Source: Streptomyces shenzhenensis
GTDB taxonomy: Bacteria > Actinomycetota > Actinomycetes > Streptomycetales > Streptomycetaceae
Assembly (NCBI RefSeq): GCF_003688995.1
Contig: NZ_PENI01000016.1
Coordinates: 124,001 to 188,000 of the forward strand
DNA: 64,000 nt
Direction: 5' to 3'
The translations under genes and the position numbers were made by a program. The notes beneath the pieces were generated by a model. The model worked only from the letters and a program-made list of their open reading frames with translations, was not told where the DNA came from and did not search any database. Shown in pieces: positions 57,166-64,000 of this stretch. Position 1 is the stretch's first letter; every line of letters begins with the position of its first letter.

Positions 57166-57966
57166 ATGGAGATCGGGGTTCTCGGGCCGCTCGTGGTGAG
57201 CATCGACGGCACCTCCGTGGTGCCGAGCGCGGCCAAGCCGCGCCAGCTGCTCGCGCTGCTGGCGGTCAACGCGGGCTGGGACGTGAACGTGGCGACCCTG
57301 ACGGAGGAGCTGTGGGAGTCAAGTCCCCCCAGCGGGCCCGCGGGTGTGGTGCAGACCTATGTCAAGCAGTTGCGCCGGGCCATCGGTCACGCCCTGGGCC
57401 CGGAGCACGAGCACGCGCCGAAAGAGGTACTCAGCCGCAGCTACGCCGGGTACGCGCTGAACATGCCCGCGCCCGTCCTGGAGGCCGACCTCTTCCAGCA
57501 GCTCAGCGGCCGCGGCCTGCGGGCCCTGGAGAGCGGCGACGACGAGACCGCCGCGAAGCTGCTGGGCGAGGCGCTCGCCATGTGGCGCGGGCCGGTCCTC
57601 GCCGACGTACGCATCGGACCCGCGCTCCGGGTCGAGCTGCTGCGGCTGGAGGAGGCACGGCGCTCCGCGCTGGAGGGGCGGATCACCGCGGATCTGCGGC
57701 TCGGCAGACACGCCGAGGTGATCGGTGAACTCCTCGCGCTCACCGAGCGCTTCCCCCTCCAGGAGAGCCTGCACGCGCTGCTGATGCTGGCGCTCTACCG
57801 GTGCGGACGCTCGTGGCAGGCGCTTGAGATTTTTCGAAAGCTACGCGCGTCGACCGCCCAGGAGCTGGGCATCGAGCCCTCCCTGCGCCTCCAGAAGCTG
57901 CACCGGGCGATCCTGGCAGCCGACCCTCAACTCGATCTCACCGTGCCGAGTTTGGCGGCCTTTTAG
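57166..57966 (+). CDS. SARP family transcriptional activator
   Basis: A 266-residue small SARP. An OmpR-type winged helix lies at about residues 1-95 (MEIGVLGPLVVSIDG, PRQLLALLAVNAG, VVQTYVKQLRRAIG, LSRSYAGYALNM), and a BTAD helical domain follows (ALRVELLRLEEARRSALEGR, PLQESLHALLMLALYRCGR, ELGIEPSLRLQKLHRAIL). SARPs activate antibiotic gene clusters by binding heptameric direct repeats near -35 regions. GGAGCAG lies upstream of ATG 57166. It heads the right-hand cluster, with the thioesterase starting 105 bp downstream, so it is the likely pathway-specific activator of genes from here onward. Confidence 0.93.
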   Translation: MEIGVLGPLVVSIDGTSVVPSAAKPRQLLALLAVNAGWDVNVATLTEELWESSPPSGPAGVVQTYVKQLRRAIGHALGPEHEHAPKEVLSRSYAGYALNMPAPVLEADLFQQLSGRGLRALESGDDETAAKLLGEALAMWRGPVLADVRIGPALRVELLRLEEARRSALEGRITADLRLGRHAEVIGELLALTERFPLQESLHALLMLALYRCGRSWQALEIFRKLRASTAQELGIEPSLRLQKLHRAILAADPQLDLTVPSLAAF

Positions 57967-58071
57967 CGGGCCGGGGCAGCGTGGGGCCGCGCCGGCCGGG
58001 AACGCCCGTCCGTTGTCGCACCGCGACCCGGCCGGCCCGCTCACCCCTGGACGGAACCGAGACGGAGCACC

Positions 58072-58845
58072 ATGACGCGATACCTGTCCCGGAAGCGCCC
58101 GGACGGCGAACCGGACCCTGCGACACGGCTGTTCTGCTTCCCGTACGCGGGCGGCGGAGCCTCGGCGTACCGGCGATGGCAGCGCGGCCTCGACGCCCAC
58201 GACGCCGGGGTACGGGTGCTGCCCGTGCAACTCCCCGGCCGCGAGGAGCGGTTCGCAGAACCCAGGTTCACCGATCTGGACGCCCTGATCGACGACATGG
58301 ACGCGCAGCTCGACGAGGAGCTGTCCGAACCCCACATCTTCTACGGACACAGCATGGGGGCGCTCCTCGCGTACTCGCTCGCCCGGCGGCGGCAGCGGCG
58401 CGGCGCGCCCCTGCCCCGGGCACTCGTGCTCAGTGCCTACCGCGCCCCGCACCTGCCGGCCCCGCCGATCGCCGACCCGGACGCCGGGGACGCGGCACTC
58501 GTCGCCGGCCTGACGGCACTCGGCGGCATCCCGCAGACGCTGCTCGACCACCCCGAATTCCTCTCCGCGCTGCTCCCGGTGGCCCGCGACGACCTCCGGT
58601 TGTGTCTCGGCAGCGGCGCCGCGCCCGCCGAGCCGCTGCGGGTACCGCTGCACCTGTTCGCGGGGCGCGGTGACCGGCTGGTCGCCGTGTCCGAGGTGGC
58701 CGCCTGGGAGCGGCACGCGGGGTACGGCTGCGAGCTGCGTACGATGCCCGGGGGACACTTCTTCGTCAGGTCGGACGAGGGCGCCTTCCTGCGTGAACTC
58801 GCCTTGCTGACGCGCCGGTACGCCACGGAGCGGGTCGCCGTGTGA
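58072..58845 (+). CDS. Type II thioesterase
   Basis: A 257-residue alpha/beta hydrolase of the type II thioesterase family. RLFCFPYAGGGASAYRRW and VQLPGREERFAEP are hallmark N-terminal blocks; the nucleophile Ser is in FYGHSMGALLAYSLAR, the Asp in LFAGRGDRLV and the His in MPGGHFFVR. These enzymes remove stalled or wrong acyl groups from polyketide or nonribosomal peptide carrier proteins. Presence beside the SARP gene indicates a modular synthase further right, outside the window. ATG 58072 lies 9 nt after GAGAC, a weak site. Confidence 0.93.
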   Translation: MTRYLSRKRPDGEPDPATRLFCFPYAGGGASAYRRWQRGLDAHDAGVRVLPVQLPGREERFAEPRFTDLDALIDDMDAQLDEELSEPHIFYGHSMGALLAYSLARRRQRRGAPLPRALVLSAYRAPHLPAPPIADPDAGDAALVAGLTALGGIPQTLLDHPEFLSALLPVARDDLRLCLGSGAAPAEPLRVPLHLFAGRGDRLVAVSEVAAWERHAGYGCELRTMPGGHFFVRSDEGAFLRELALLTRRYATERVAV

Positions 58846-59062
58846 CGGGCCGGCACCGCGGCGGCCGGGTCGTGAGAATCTCATGTTCCGGTCAGTTGTC
58901 CGTCATACCGGGGCCATGGTGGCGTCCCCGCCGCCAGGCTCCCGCTCCACCGGTCCCGACGACCCGGGAACGGCGGGTACTTCGGCCATCCCCCCACCAC
59001 CGACGCGCGGCCGCCGCGCCGCCCCGAGCCCGTACGGAACCATCGTGAAAGGAACTTGTCCT

Positions 59063-59476
59063 GTGACACACGACGCCGCGGAGGGCCCCACGAGGAGCCC
59101 GGCCTCACCGCTGGTCCGCGTCGCCTGGGGGGTGCTGGCCGCCCTCCTGCTGATCTGGCTGGTGTTCGAGACGGCGAAGTACGGCGGCTGGGTGATCGTC
59201 GCCGCGGTCGCCGGGGTCGTCGTACCCGACCTGTCCTTCCTCGCCGCGCTCTCCGGCCCGCACGAGCACGGCCGGATGCCCCGTAGGGCCGTGCCCTTCT
59301 ACAACCTCCTGCACCGGCCCCTCGTCGCCCTCGTCGTCATGGCCGGCTGTCTGATCCCCGAATCCTCGGCCGTCGCCGTCCCGTTGTTCAACTTCGGCCT
59401 GGCCTGGCTGGTGCACATCGCCGCCGACCGGGCCCTCGGGTTCGGCCTGCGCGGCGCCGACGGCCGGCAGCGCTGA
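59063..59476 (+). CDS. DUF4260 family membrane protein
   Basis: A 137-residue protein with about three hydrophobic segments: WGVLAALLLIWLVFETAKYG, VIVAAVAGVVVPDLSFLAAL and PLVALVVMAGCLIP, then FNFGLAWLVHIAADRALGFG. The VPDLS, FYNLLHRP and HIAADRALGFGL motifs fit DUF4260, a small membrane family of unknown function. GTG 59063 is preceded by AAAGGAA; an earlier ATG at 58883 is in frame but its first 60 residues are Pro/Arg-rich. It stands between the thioesterase and a P450 on the same strand. A role in the cluster is not established. Confidence 0.78.
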   Translation: MTHDAAEGPTRSPASPLVRVAWGVLAALLLIWLVFETAKYGGWVIVAAVAGVVVPDLSFLAALSGPHEHGRMPRRAVPFYNLLHRPLVALVVMAGCLIPESSAVAVPLFNFGLAWLVHIAADRALGFGLRGADGRQR

Positions 59477-59621
59477 CCGCGCCCTCGGGGCGCGCTTTGG
59501 TGCCGCGCAAGCCCTCGCTGCGAGGCTCGTCCGGGTCCCCGACCGCGCCTCGCACCGCGCGTCGGCCGCCCGGACCACCGCACCCAAGTAACCGCTGAGC
59601 ACCTGTTGCCGGAGGAAACGC

Positions 59622-60857
59622 ATGGATACGACGGACACGACGCACGGCGGGCCGGAGACCGGCCAACCCCCGATGGACTACCCGTTCCACCGCCGTTCGG
59701 CCGTCGAAGTACCCCCCGTCTACGAGGAGTTGCGGGCCAAGTGCCCGGTCGCCCACGTCCGGCTGCCCAGCGGTGACGAGGGCTACGTGGTGACCCGCTA
59801 CGACGATGTGCGCACCGTTCTCGCCGACGTCAGGTTCAGCCGGGAAGCCACCATCGCCCCCGACGCGCCGCAGCTCACCAGCACACCGCCCGTGCCGGGC
59901 AGCCTGTTCACCACGGACCCGCCCGAGCACACCCGGCTGCGCCGGCTCGTCTCCCGGGAGTTCACCGCCCGCCGGGTGCAGAACATGCGTCCGCGGATCC
60001 AGGAGCTCACCGACGGGCTCCTCGACGAGATGGCGAAGCAGGGCGGGCCGGTCGACCTGAACACGGCGCTGGCCTTCCCGCTGCCGGTGATGGTGATCTG
60101 TGAGCTGCTCGGTGTGCCCTTCGAGGACCGTGACCGCTTCCGCGAGTGGTCGGACGCCTTCGTCTCGTTGACGGCGCACACCCCGGAGGAGACCGCCGCC
60201 CAGCGCCAGCAGATGATCGAGTACCTGGCGGCGCTCGTCAAGCGCAAGCGGGAGGAGCCGACGGACGACCTGATGGGGGCGCTCGTCGCCGTCCACGACG
60301 ACGAGGGCAGCCTCAACGAGTTCGAGCTGATCGTCATGGCGGCGACCATCCTCGTCGCCGGCCACGAGACCACCGTCAGCATGATCGGCAAGATCGTGCT
60401 GACGCTGCTGCGCCACCCGGAGCACCTGGCCACGCTGCGCGAGCACCCCGAGATGATCGACCACGCCATCGAGGAACTGCTGCGCGTCAACCCGATCGGT
60501 GACGGGGGTCCGCTGCGGATCACCCTGGAGGACGTGGAGATCGGCGGCACCGTCATTCCCAAGGGGAGCGCGGTGCTGGCGGCGGTCTGCTCCGCCAATC
60601 AGGACCCCGCGCGCTTCCCGGGCGCGGAGGCCGATGAGTTCGACCCCACCCGGCCCGAGGCCGTCCACCACGTCGCGTTCGGCCACGGCCCGCACTTCTG
60701 CTTGGGCGCCGCGCTGGCCAGGGCGGAGCTGCAGATCGTCGTCACCTCGCTGCTGAACCGGTTCCCCGGTCTGCGGCTCGCGGAGGAGGTCGAGGCCCTG
60801 GAGCTGACGACCGGGATGATGGTGCACGGCCTGACCCGACTCCCCGTCACCTGGTGA
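59622..60857 (+). CDS. Cytochrome P450 (natural-product type)
   Basis: A 411-residue P450. The I-helix AGHETT starts at residue 246, the K-helix ExxR is in EELLRVNP, and the heme loop FGHGPHFCLG gives Cys360 as thiolate. The short N-terminus without membrane anchor and TRLPVTW ending are typical of soluble actinobacterial P450s tailoring polyketides or peptides. GGAGG lies 11 nt upstream of ATG 59622. It has no own ferredoxin, unlike the P450 at 10.2 kb, with which it shares only family-level similarity. It probably hydroxylates or epoxidises the product of the cluster. Confidence 0.92.
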   Translation: MDTTDTTHGGPETGQPPMDYPFHRRSAVEVPPVYEELRAKCPVAHVRLPSGDEGYVVTRYDDVRTVLADVRFSREATIAPDAPQLTSTPPVPGSLFTTDPPEHTRLRRLVSREFTARRVQNMRPRIQELTDGLLDEMAKQGGPVDLNTALAFPLPVMVICELLGVPFEDRDRFREWSDAFVSLTAHTPEETAAQRQQMIEYLAALVKRKREEPTDDLMGALVAVHDDEGSLNEFELIVMAATILVAGHETTVSMIGKIVLTLLRHPEHLATLREHPEMIDHAIEELLRVNPIGDGGPLRITLEDVEIGGTVIPKGSAVLAAVCSANQDPARFPGAEADEFDPTRPEAVHHVAFGHGPHFCLGAALARAELQIVVTSLLNRFPGLRLAEEVEALELTTGMMVHGLTRLPVTW

Positions 60858-60875
60858 CACCCGAGCCACGACACA

Positions 60876-60908
60876 GCCCGGCCGCCACCGGTTGACGGCC
60901 GGCCGGGC
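60876..60908 (+). terminator. Terminator after the P450
   Basis: 9-bp stem GCCCGGCCG (60876-60884) and CGGCCGGGC (60900-60908), 15-nt loop, 18 bp after the P450 stop. It separates this gene from the convergent FAD monooxygenase. The remaining gap 60909-61232 has no gene. Confidence 0.55.
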
Positions 60909-61059
60909 GCCGGGGCGCTGCGCCGGCCAGGGCGGAGCCCCCGGTTGACGGTCGGGTGGGCGCCTGGTGGGCCGGATCCGGTTCCGTTACGGCTGGTGGG
61001 CCAAGCGCTCCGCTGGAATTGCCGCGCTGTGCCGTCGGTCGTCTGCGGCACCGTCGTGG

Positions 61060-61096
61060 CTGGTCGCGCAGTTCCCCGCGCCCCTTCGGGGCGCTG
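61060..61096. repeat. Streptomyces interspersed hairpin repeat
   Basis: The stretch around GGTCGCGCAGTTCCCCGCG followed by CCCCTTCGGGGCGC resembles the short intergenic repeat scattered through many Streptomyces genomes. It contains a small hairpin GCGCCCC-TTC-GGGGCGC. It lies between two convergent genes, where such repeats are usual and may terminate transcription. Only one copy is seen here; the family link is from memory and unverified. Confidence 0.5.
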
Positions 61097-61232
61097 TCGA
61101 ACCGCAGCGGACTTCACGCGGCGGGCCCCGGAGGGTGGCTGTTCCGGTGCGCGGGGGATTCGGGTGGTGGGCAGGGCGGAGGCCCCGGTCCGTACGGGCC
61201 GGGGCTTGTGTCGTTCGGGTCCGGACCCGCGG

Positions 61233-62495
61233 TCATACCCGGGCGGTGGGGGACTGCGCCTCCACGACGTGCGGCCCCGGCCGCTGCAACTGGAAGTACG
61301 CGCTCCCCAGCACCCGCTCCTTCAGCTTCTGGCTCCGGTCGACCACCCGGTACAGCGAGCGGCGCACCACACCGCCGGCGCCGTGCAGCGCGAACAGCCG
61401 CTCCTGCCGCAGCTGCAGTCCGCGCGACGTGGCGACCGACTCCTCCCGCGCCCGCTGGAACCGGGCGTTCGCCGCCAGCAGCGCCACCTCGCTGCCGCCC
61501 GCGTCGAACGCCTCGCGCAGCAGCGGGGCCAGCGTCACCCCGTCGATGATCGCGTGATTGACACCCTGCCCGAGGATCGGCGTCAGCGTGTGCGCCGCGT
61601 CGCCGATCAGCACCAGACCCGGCATGGACCAGCGCGGCACCACCGTGGTGAAGATGTCCAGCATCGAGGTGTCGGACCAGGAGCGGATCTCCGCGCGCAC
61701 CGACCCGGCCAGCTCCGGAGCGAGCCGGTCCAGCCGCTCGTACAGCGCGGGCAGCCCCTCGGCGCGCAGCTCCTTGAGCCCGCCCTTCGGGATGTTGAAG
61801 CCGACCCGCACACTGTCCGGGTGGGTCGGGATGAACAGCCCGTGCTGGTCGCCGCGGATCCGGACGCGATACGTACGGTCGTCCCACTCGGCCGGGAACG
61901 GCAGCTTCAGCCACACCACGTCACGGTCCAGCGGCAGCTTCGTGTACGACAGCCCGGACATCTCGCGGACCTTGCTGAACCGGCCGTCCGCCGCCACCGT
62001 GAGCGCCGCGCGCACCGTCAGTTCGCCCTCCGGGGTACGCGCCGTCACCCCCGTGACCGCACCGCTGTCGCCGTCCGCGCGCAGCAGCCGGGTGGCGGTC
62101 GCCCGGCGCACCAGGGTGAAGTGCTCCGCGTGCTCCTCCTGCCCGAGGCCCGCCAGGGCCGAGAGCAGCGCCGGCTGGGGCAGCTCCACCGGATAGGGGT
62201 GCGGGTACCGGAAGCGGCGGAAGTCGGCGCGCAGCACCGTGCTGCCGGAGTCGACGATCTCCATTCTGTGCATCTGCTGACAGGCGCCGTTCAGCCGGGC
62301 GAGGACGCCCAACCTGTCGAGCAGCCACACCGAGTCGGGGGAGACCGACTCGCCCCGGAACGACCGGTCGAAGTGACCGCTCTGCTCCAGGACCACGACG
62401 GAGACCGAACGCCTGGCGAGCTCCACGGCCAGGGTGAGCCCCGCCGGACCTCCTCCGACCACACACACTTCTGCGGTCAGCTCAGTTGTCGTCAT
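61233..62495 (-). CDS. FAD-dependent monooxygenase (PHBH/UbiH fold)
   Basis: A 420-residue flavoprotein hydroxylase. The N-terminal FAD loop is VCVVGGGPAGLTLAVEL; the middle has the DG-type region VAADGRFSKVREMSGL, and the second FAD contact is LVLIGDAAHTLTPILGQGVN, the class A flavin monooxygenase fingerprint. It would use NAD(P)H and O2 to hydroxylate or epoxidise an aromatic or polyene intermediate. The last 90 residues form a helical tail (LRQERLFALHG, SQKLKERVLG) similar in character to FAD-dependent tailoring enzymes. It diverges from the FkbH-like gene and converges with the P450. GAAAGG lies upstream of ATG 62495. Confidence 0.9.
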   Translation of the reverse strand: MTTTELTAEVCVVGGGPAGLTLAVELARRSVSVVVLEQSGHFDRSFRGESVSPDSVWLLDRLGVLARLNGACQQMHRMEIVDSGSTVLRADFRRFRYPHPYPVELPQPALLSALAGLGQEEHAEHFTLVRRATATRLLRADGDSGAVTGVTARTPEGELTVRAALTVAADGRFSKVREMSGLSYTKLPLDRDVVWLKLPFPAEWDDRTYRVRIRGDQHGLFIPTHPDSVRVGFNIPKGGLKELRAEGLPALYERLDRLAPELAGSVRAEIRSWSDTSMLDIFTTVVPRWSMPGLVLIGDAAHTLTPILGQGVNHAIIDGVTLAPLLREAFDAGGSEVALLAANARFQRAREESVATSRGLQLRQERLFALHGAGGVVRRSLYRVVDRSQKLKERVLGSAYFQLQRPGPHVVEAQSPTARV

Positions 62496-62713
62496 CAGTG
62501 CTGCCTTTCAGAAGGAGTCATCCTGCCCCGATGGTCGGCAGCCCGCCTAAAGCAGCTCTTGCGGGCGGTCCGCGGGGCCCGGTCCGCACCCCGGTCCGCA
62601 CCCCGGAGCAAGCCCGGCCACGGCCCGGCCCGTACCCGGGCGCAAGCCCGTCTTTAGGGACGGGGCACAAGCTCCCAAGCGCCTGCCCGCCCCCGCAGAG
62701 AGGCGAATCGACC

Positions 62714-64000
62714 GTGAGCACAGCAGTGACGACGTCCGACCCGGAGCGCACCGGCCCCGCCGGCCCCCTCGACCGGCTGCGCGCGCTGTACGGCGAGCGA
62801 CGGCTCGCCGCCGAGTACCCGGCGGTGCCCGGACTGCTCGCCGAACTCGCGCAGCGGGACGACGGGTTCGCCCAGCTGTCCCGCGCGGGCCGGCTGCTCG
62901 CCAAGGTCGCCGCCGAGGACATCGTGGCGCGGCACCCCGGCGTCGTACCCGCCACCGTCGCCGTCACCGGACACGGCACGATCGACGCGCTGACCGCACC
63001 GCTCACCGCGGAACTCGCCCGGCACGGCATCCCGTTGCGGACGAGCGCAGGCGACCACGACGCATGGCTGCGCGACCTCCAGGACACCGACAGCCACCTG
63101 TACGCCCCCGGCACCGAACTCGCCCTCTGCCTGCTCGACGCCCAGCTCGTCTTCGACGAACTGCCGCTGCCCTGGGGCGTGGCGGACGTCGCCGGGACCG
63201 CCGCCGGCAAACTCGAACTCCTCGACCGGCTCGCCGCCCGCTACGACGCACACGGCACCGGGACGCTCGTACTCAACACCCTGCCGCTGCTGCCCCAGCA
63301 CACCCAGCAGCTGATCGACCACCGCTCCCGTACCGAACTCTCCATCGCCTGGCGGGAGTTCAACATAGGGCTGCTGCGGCTGGCCGCCACGCACCCGCGG
63401 CTGCACGTGGTCGACCTGGAGCCGCTGATCGCCGGGGGCGGACCGGTCCGCGATCCGCGGCTCGCCGCCTACGCCAAGGTGAACCTGGGCGAGGAGGTGC
63501 TCGCCGGATACGCCCGGCAGACGGGCCATCTGCTGCGGACCCTGCGCGGCAGGGCCAAGAAGGTCCTCGTCCTGGACCTCGACAACACCCTCTGGGACGG
63601 CATCCTCGGCGACGACGGACCCGACGGCATCGCCGCCGCCACCACCTACCGCGGCGAGGCCTTCGGCCGGTTCCAGCGAGTGGTCAAGCAGATCGGCAGC
63701 CAGGGCGTCCTGCTCGCGGTGTGCAGCAAGAACGACCGCGAGCCGGTGCTCGACGTGCTCCGCGACCACCCCGACATGACCCTGCGCGAGGCCGACTTCG
63801 TCCGGATCAGCGCCGACTGGGAACCCAAGGACGGCGGCATCCGGACCATCGCCGCCCGCCTCAATCTCGGCACCGACAGCTTCGTCTTCGCCGACGACTC
63901 GCCCTTCGAACGCGGTCTCGTCGCCGCCACGCTCCCCGAGGTCGCCGTGATCGCCCTCGACGAGGAACCGGCGCTGCACATCGACCGGCTCCTCGCCGAC
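62714..64000 (+). CDS. FkbH-like HAD protein (partial, runs off the end)
   Basis: At least 429 residues are in the window and the frame continues beyond it. The C-terminal visible half is a HAD domain with VLVLDLDNTLWDGILGDDG (nucleophile Asp288), AVCSKNDREPV, a Lys in DWEPKDGGI and FADDSPFERGLV, which is the FkbH signature; an SGNH-like region precedes it. FkbH proteins dephosphorylate 1,3-bisphosphoglycerate-derived glycerate and load it onto an acyl carrier protein, giving glyceryl-ACP for methoxymalonyl or tetronate units. GTG 62714 has AGAGAGG about 10 nt upstream. Its presence indicates that a glyceryl-derived extender or tetronate may be built by the cluster to the right. Confidence 0.88.
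   Translation, partial: MSTAVTTSDPERTGPAGPLDRLRALYGERRLAAEYPAVPGLLAELAQRDDGFAQLSRAGRLLAKVAAEDIVARHPGVVPATVAVTGHGTIDALTAPLTAELARHGIPLRTSAGDHDAWLRDLQDTDSHLYAPGTELALCLLDAQLVFDELPLPWGVADVAGTAAGKLELLDRLAARYDAHGTGTLVLNTLPLLPQHTQQLIDHRSRTELSIAWREFNIGLLRLAATHPRLHVVDLEPLIAGGGPVRDPRLAAYAKVNLGEEVLAGYARQTGHLLRTLRGRAKKVLVLDLDNTLWDGILGDDGPDGIAAATTYRGEAFGRFQRVVKQIGSQGVLLAVCSKNDREPVLDVLRDHPDMTLREADFVRISADWEPKDGGIRTIAARLNLGTDSFVFADDSPFERGLVAATLPEVAVIALDEEPALHIDRLLAD

Overview
The window reads as chromosomal DNA of a Streptomyces or close relative. GC is very high with G/C-ending codons almost throughout, GTG starts and 1- or 4-base start/stop overlaps are common, and the gene families are typical of the genus (SARP regulator, DUF574 methyltransferase, MarR-P450 units, type II thioesterase).

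Layout. 1-2.3 kb: end of a LysR-type regulator, an MmcQ/YjbR protein and a two-subunit transketolase. 2.45 kb: tRNA-Pro(GGG) with a terminator. 2.6-12.9 kb: a MarR regulator, SDR oxidoreductase, MMPL exporter, two-component system, a complete ferredoxin/ferredoxin reductase/P450 electron chain and a membrane metallophosphoesterase. The palindrome TGAGGYACCTCA lies at three of these promoters and probably defines a local MarR regulon. 13-24 kb: an ABC exporter, a NUDIX-like protein, an amidohydrolase plus glutamine-synthetase pair equivalent to a split FluG, a methyltransferase, HAD phosphatases, a TSUP carrier, cobK, cobF, a DUF309 protein and a second tRNA-Pro(GGG). 24.1-27.9 kb: remains of an integrative element beside that tRNA (integrase tail, two IS transposase remnants, a DUF317 fragment), carrying one intact, visibly lower-GC amidohydrolase.

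28-38 kb is a catabolic cluster under an IclR regulator: zinc alcohol dehydrogenase, SDR, a HisD-family dehydrogenase lacking histidinol-specific residues, an NCS1 permease, an FMN 2-hydroxyacid oxidase, histidine ammonia-lyase and a HisC-like aminotransferase. A compound site AGAC-N4-GTCT-N8-AGAC lies at three of its promoters. 38-48 kb holds a second catabolic block: YtcJ-like amidohydrolase, MFS carrier and a second IclR regulator on the minus strand, divergent from a tightly coupled operon of DUF6282 hydrolase, bicupin, HpcH aldolase, BKACE, iron alcohol dehydrogenase and a HIBYL-CoA hydrolase-like protein. 48-54.6 kb is a PTS island: HAD phosphatase, dedicated HPr and transketolase on one strand; GntR regulator and ascorbate-type EIIA, EIIB and EIIC on the other, with matching sites at both ends of the divergent promoter.

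54.6-57 kb is sparse: a strong terminator, a 34-bp perfect palindrome, one secreted protein and two in-frame 189-bp tandem repeats. From about 56.7 kb the left edge of a natural-product gene cluster begins (DUF6059, SARP, type II thioesterase, DUF4260 protein, P450, FAD monooxygenase and an FkbH-like protein running off the end).
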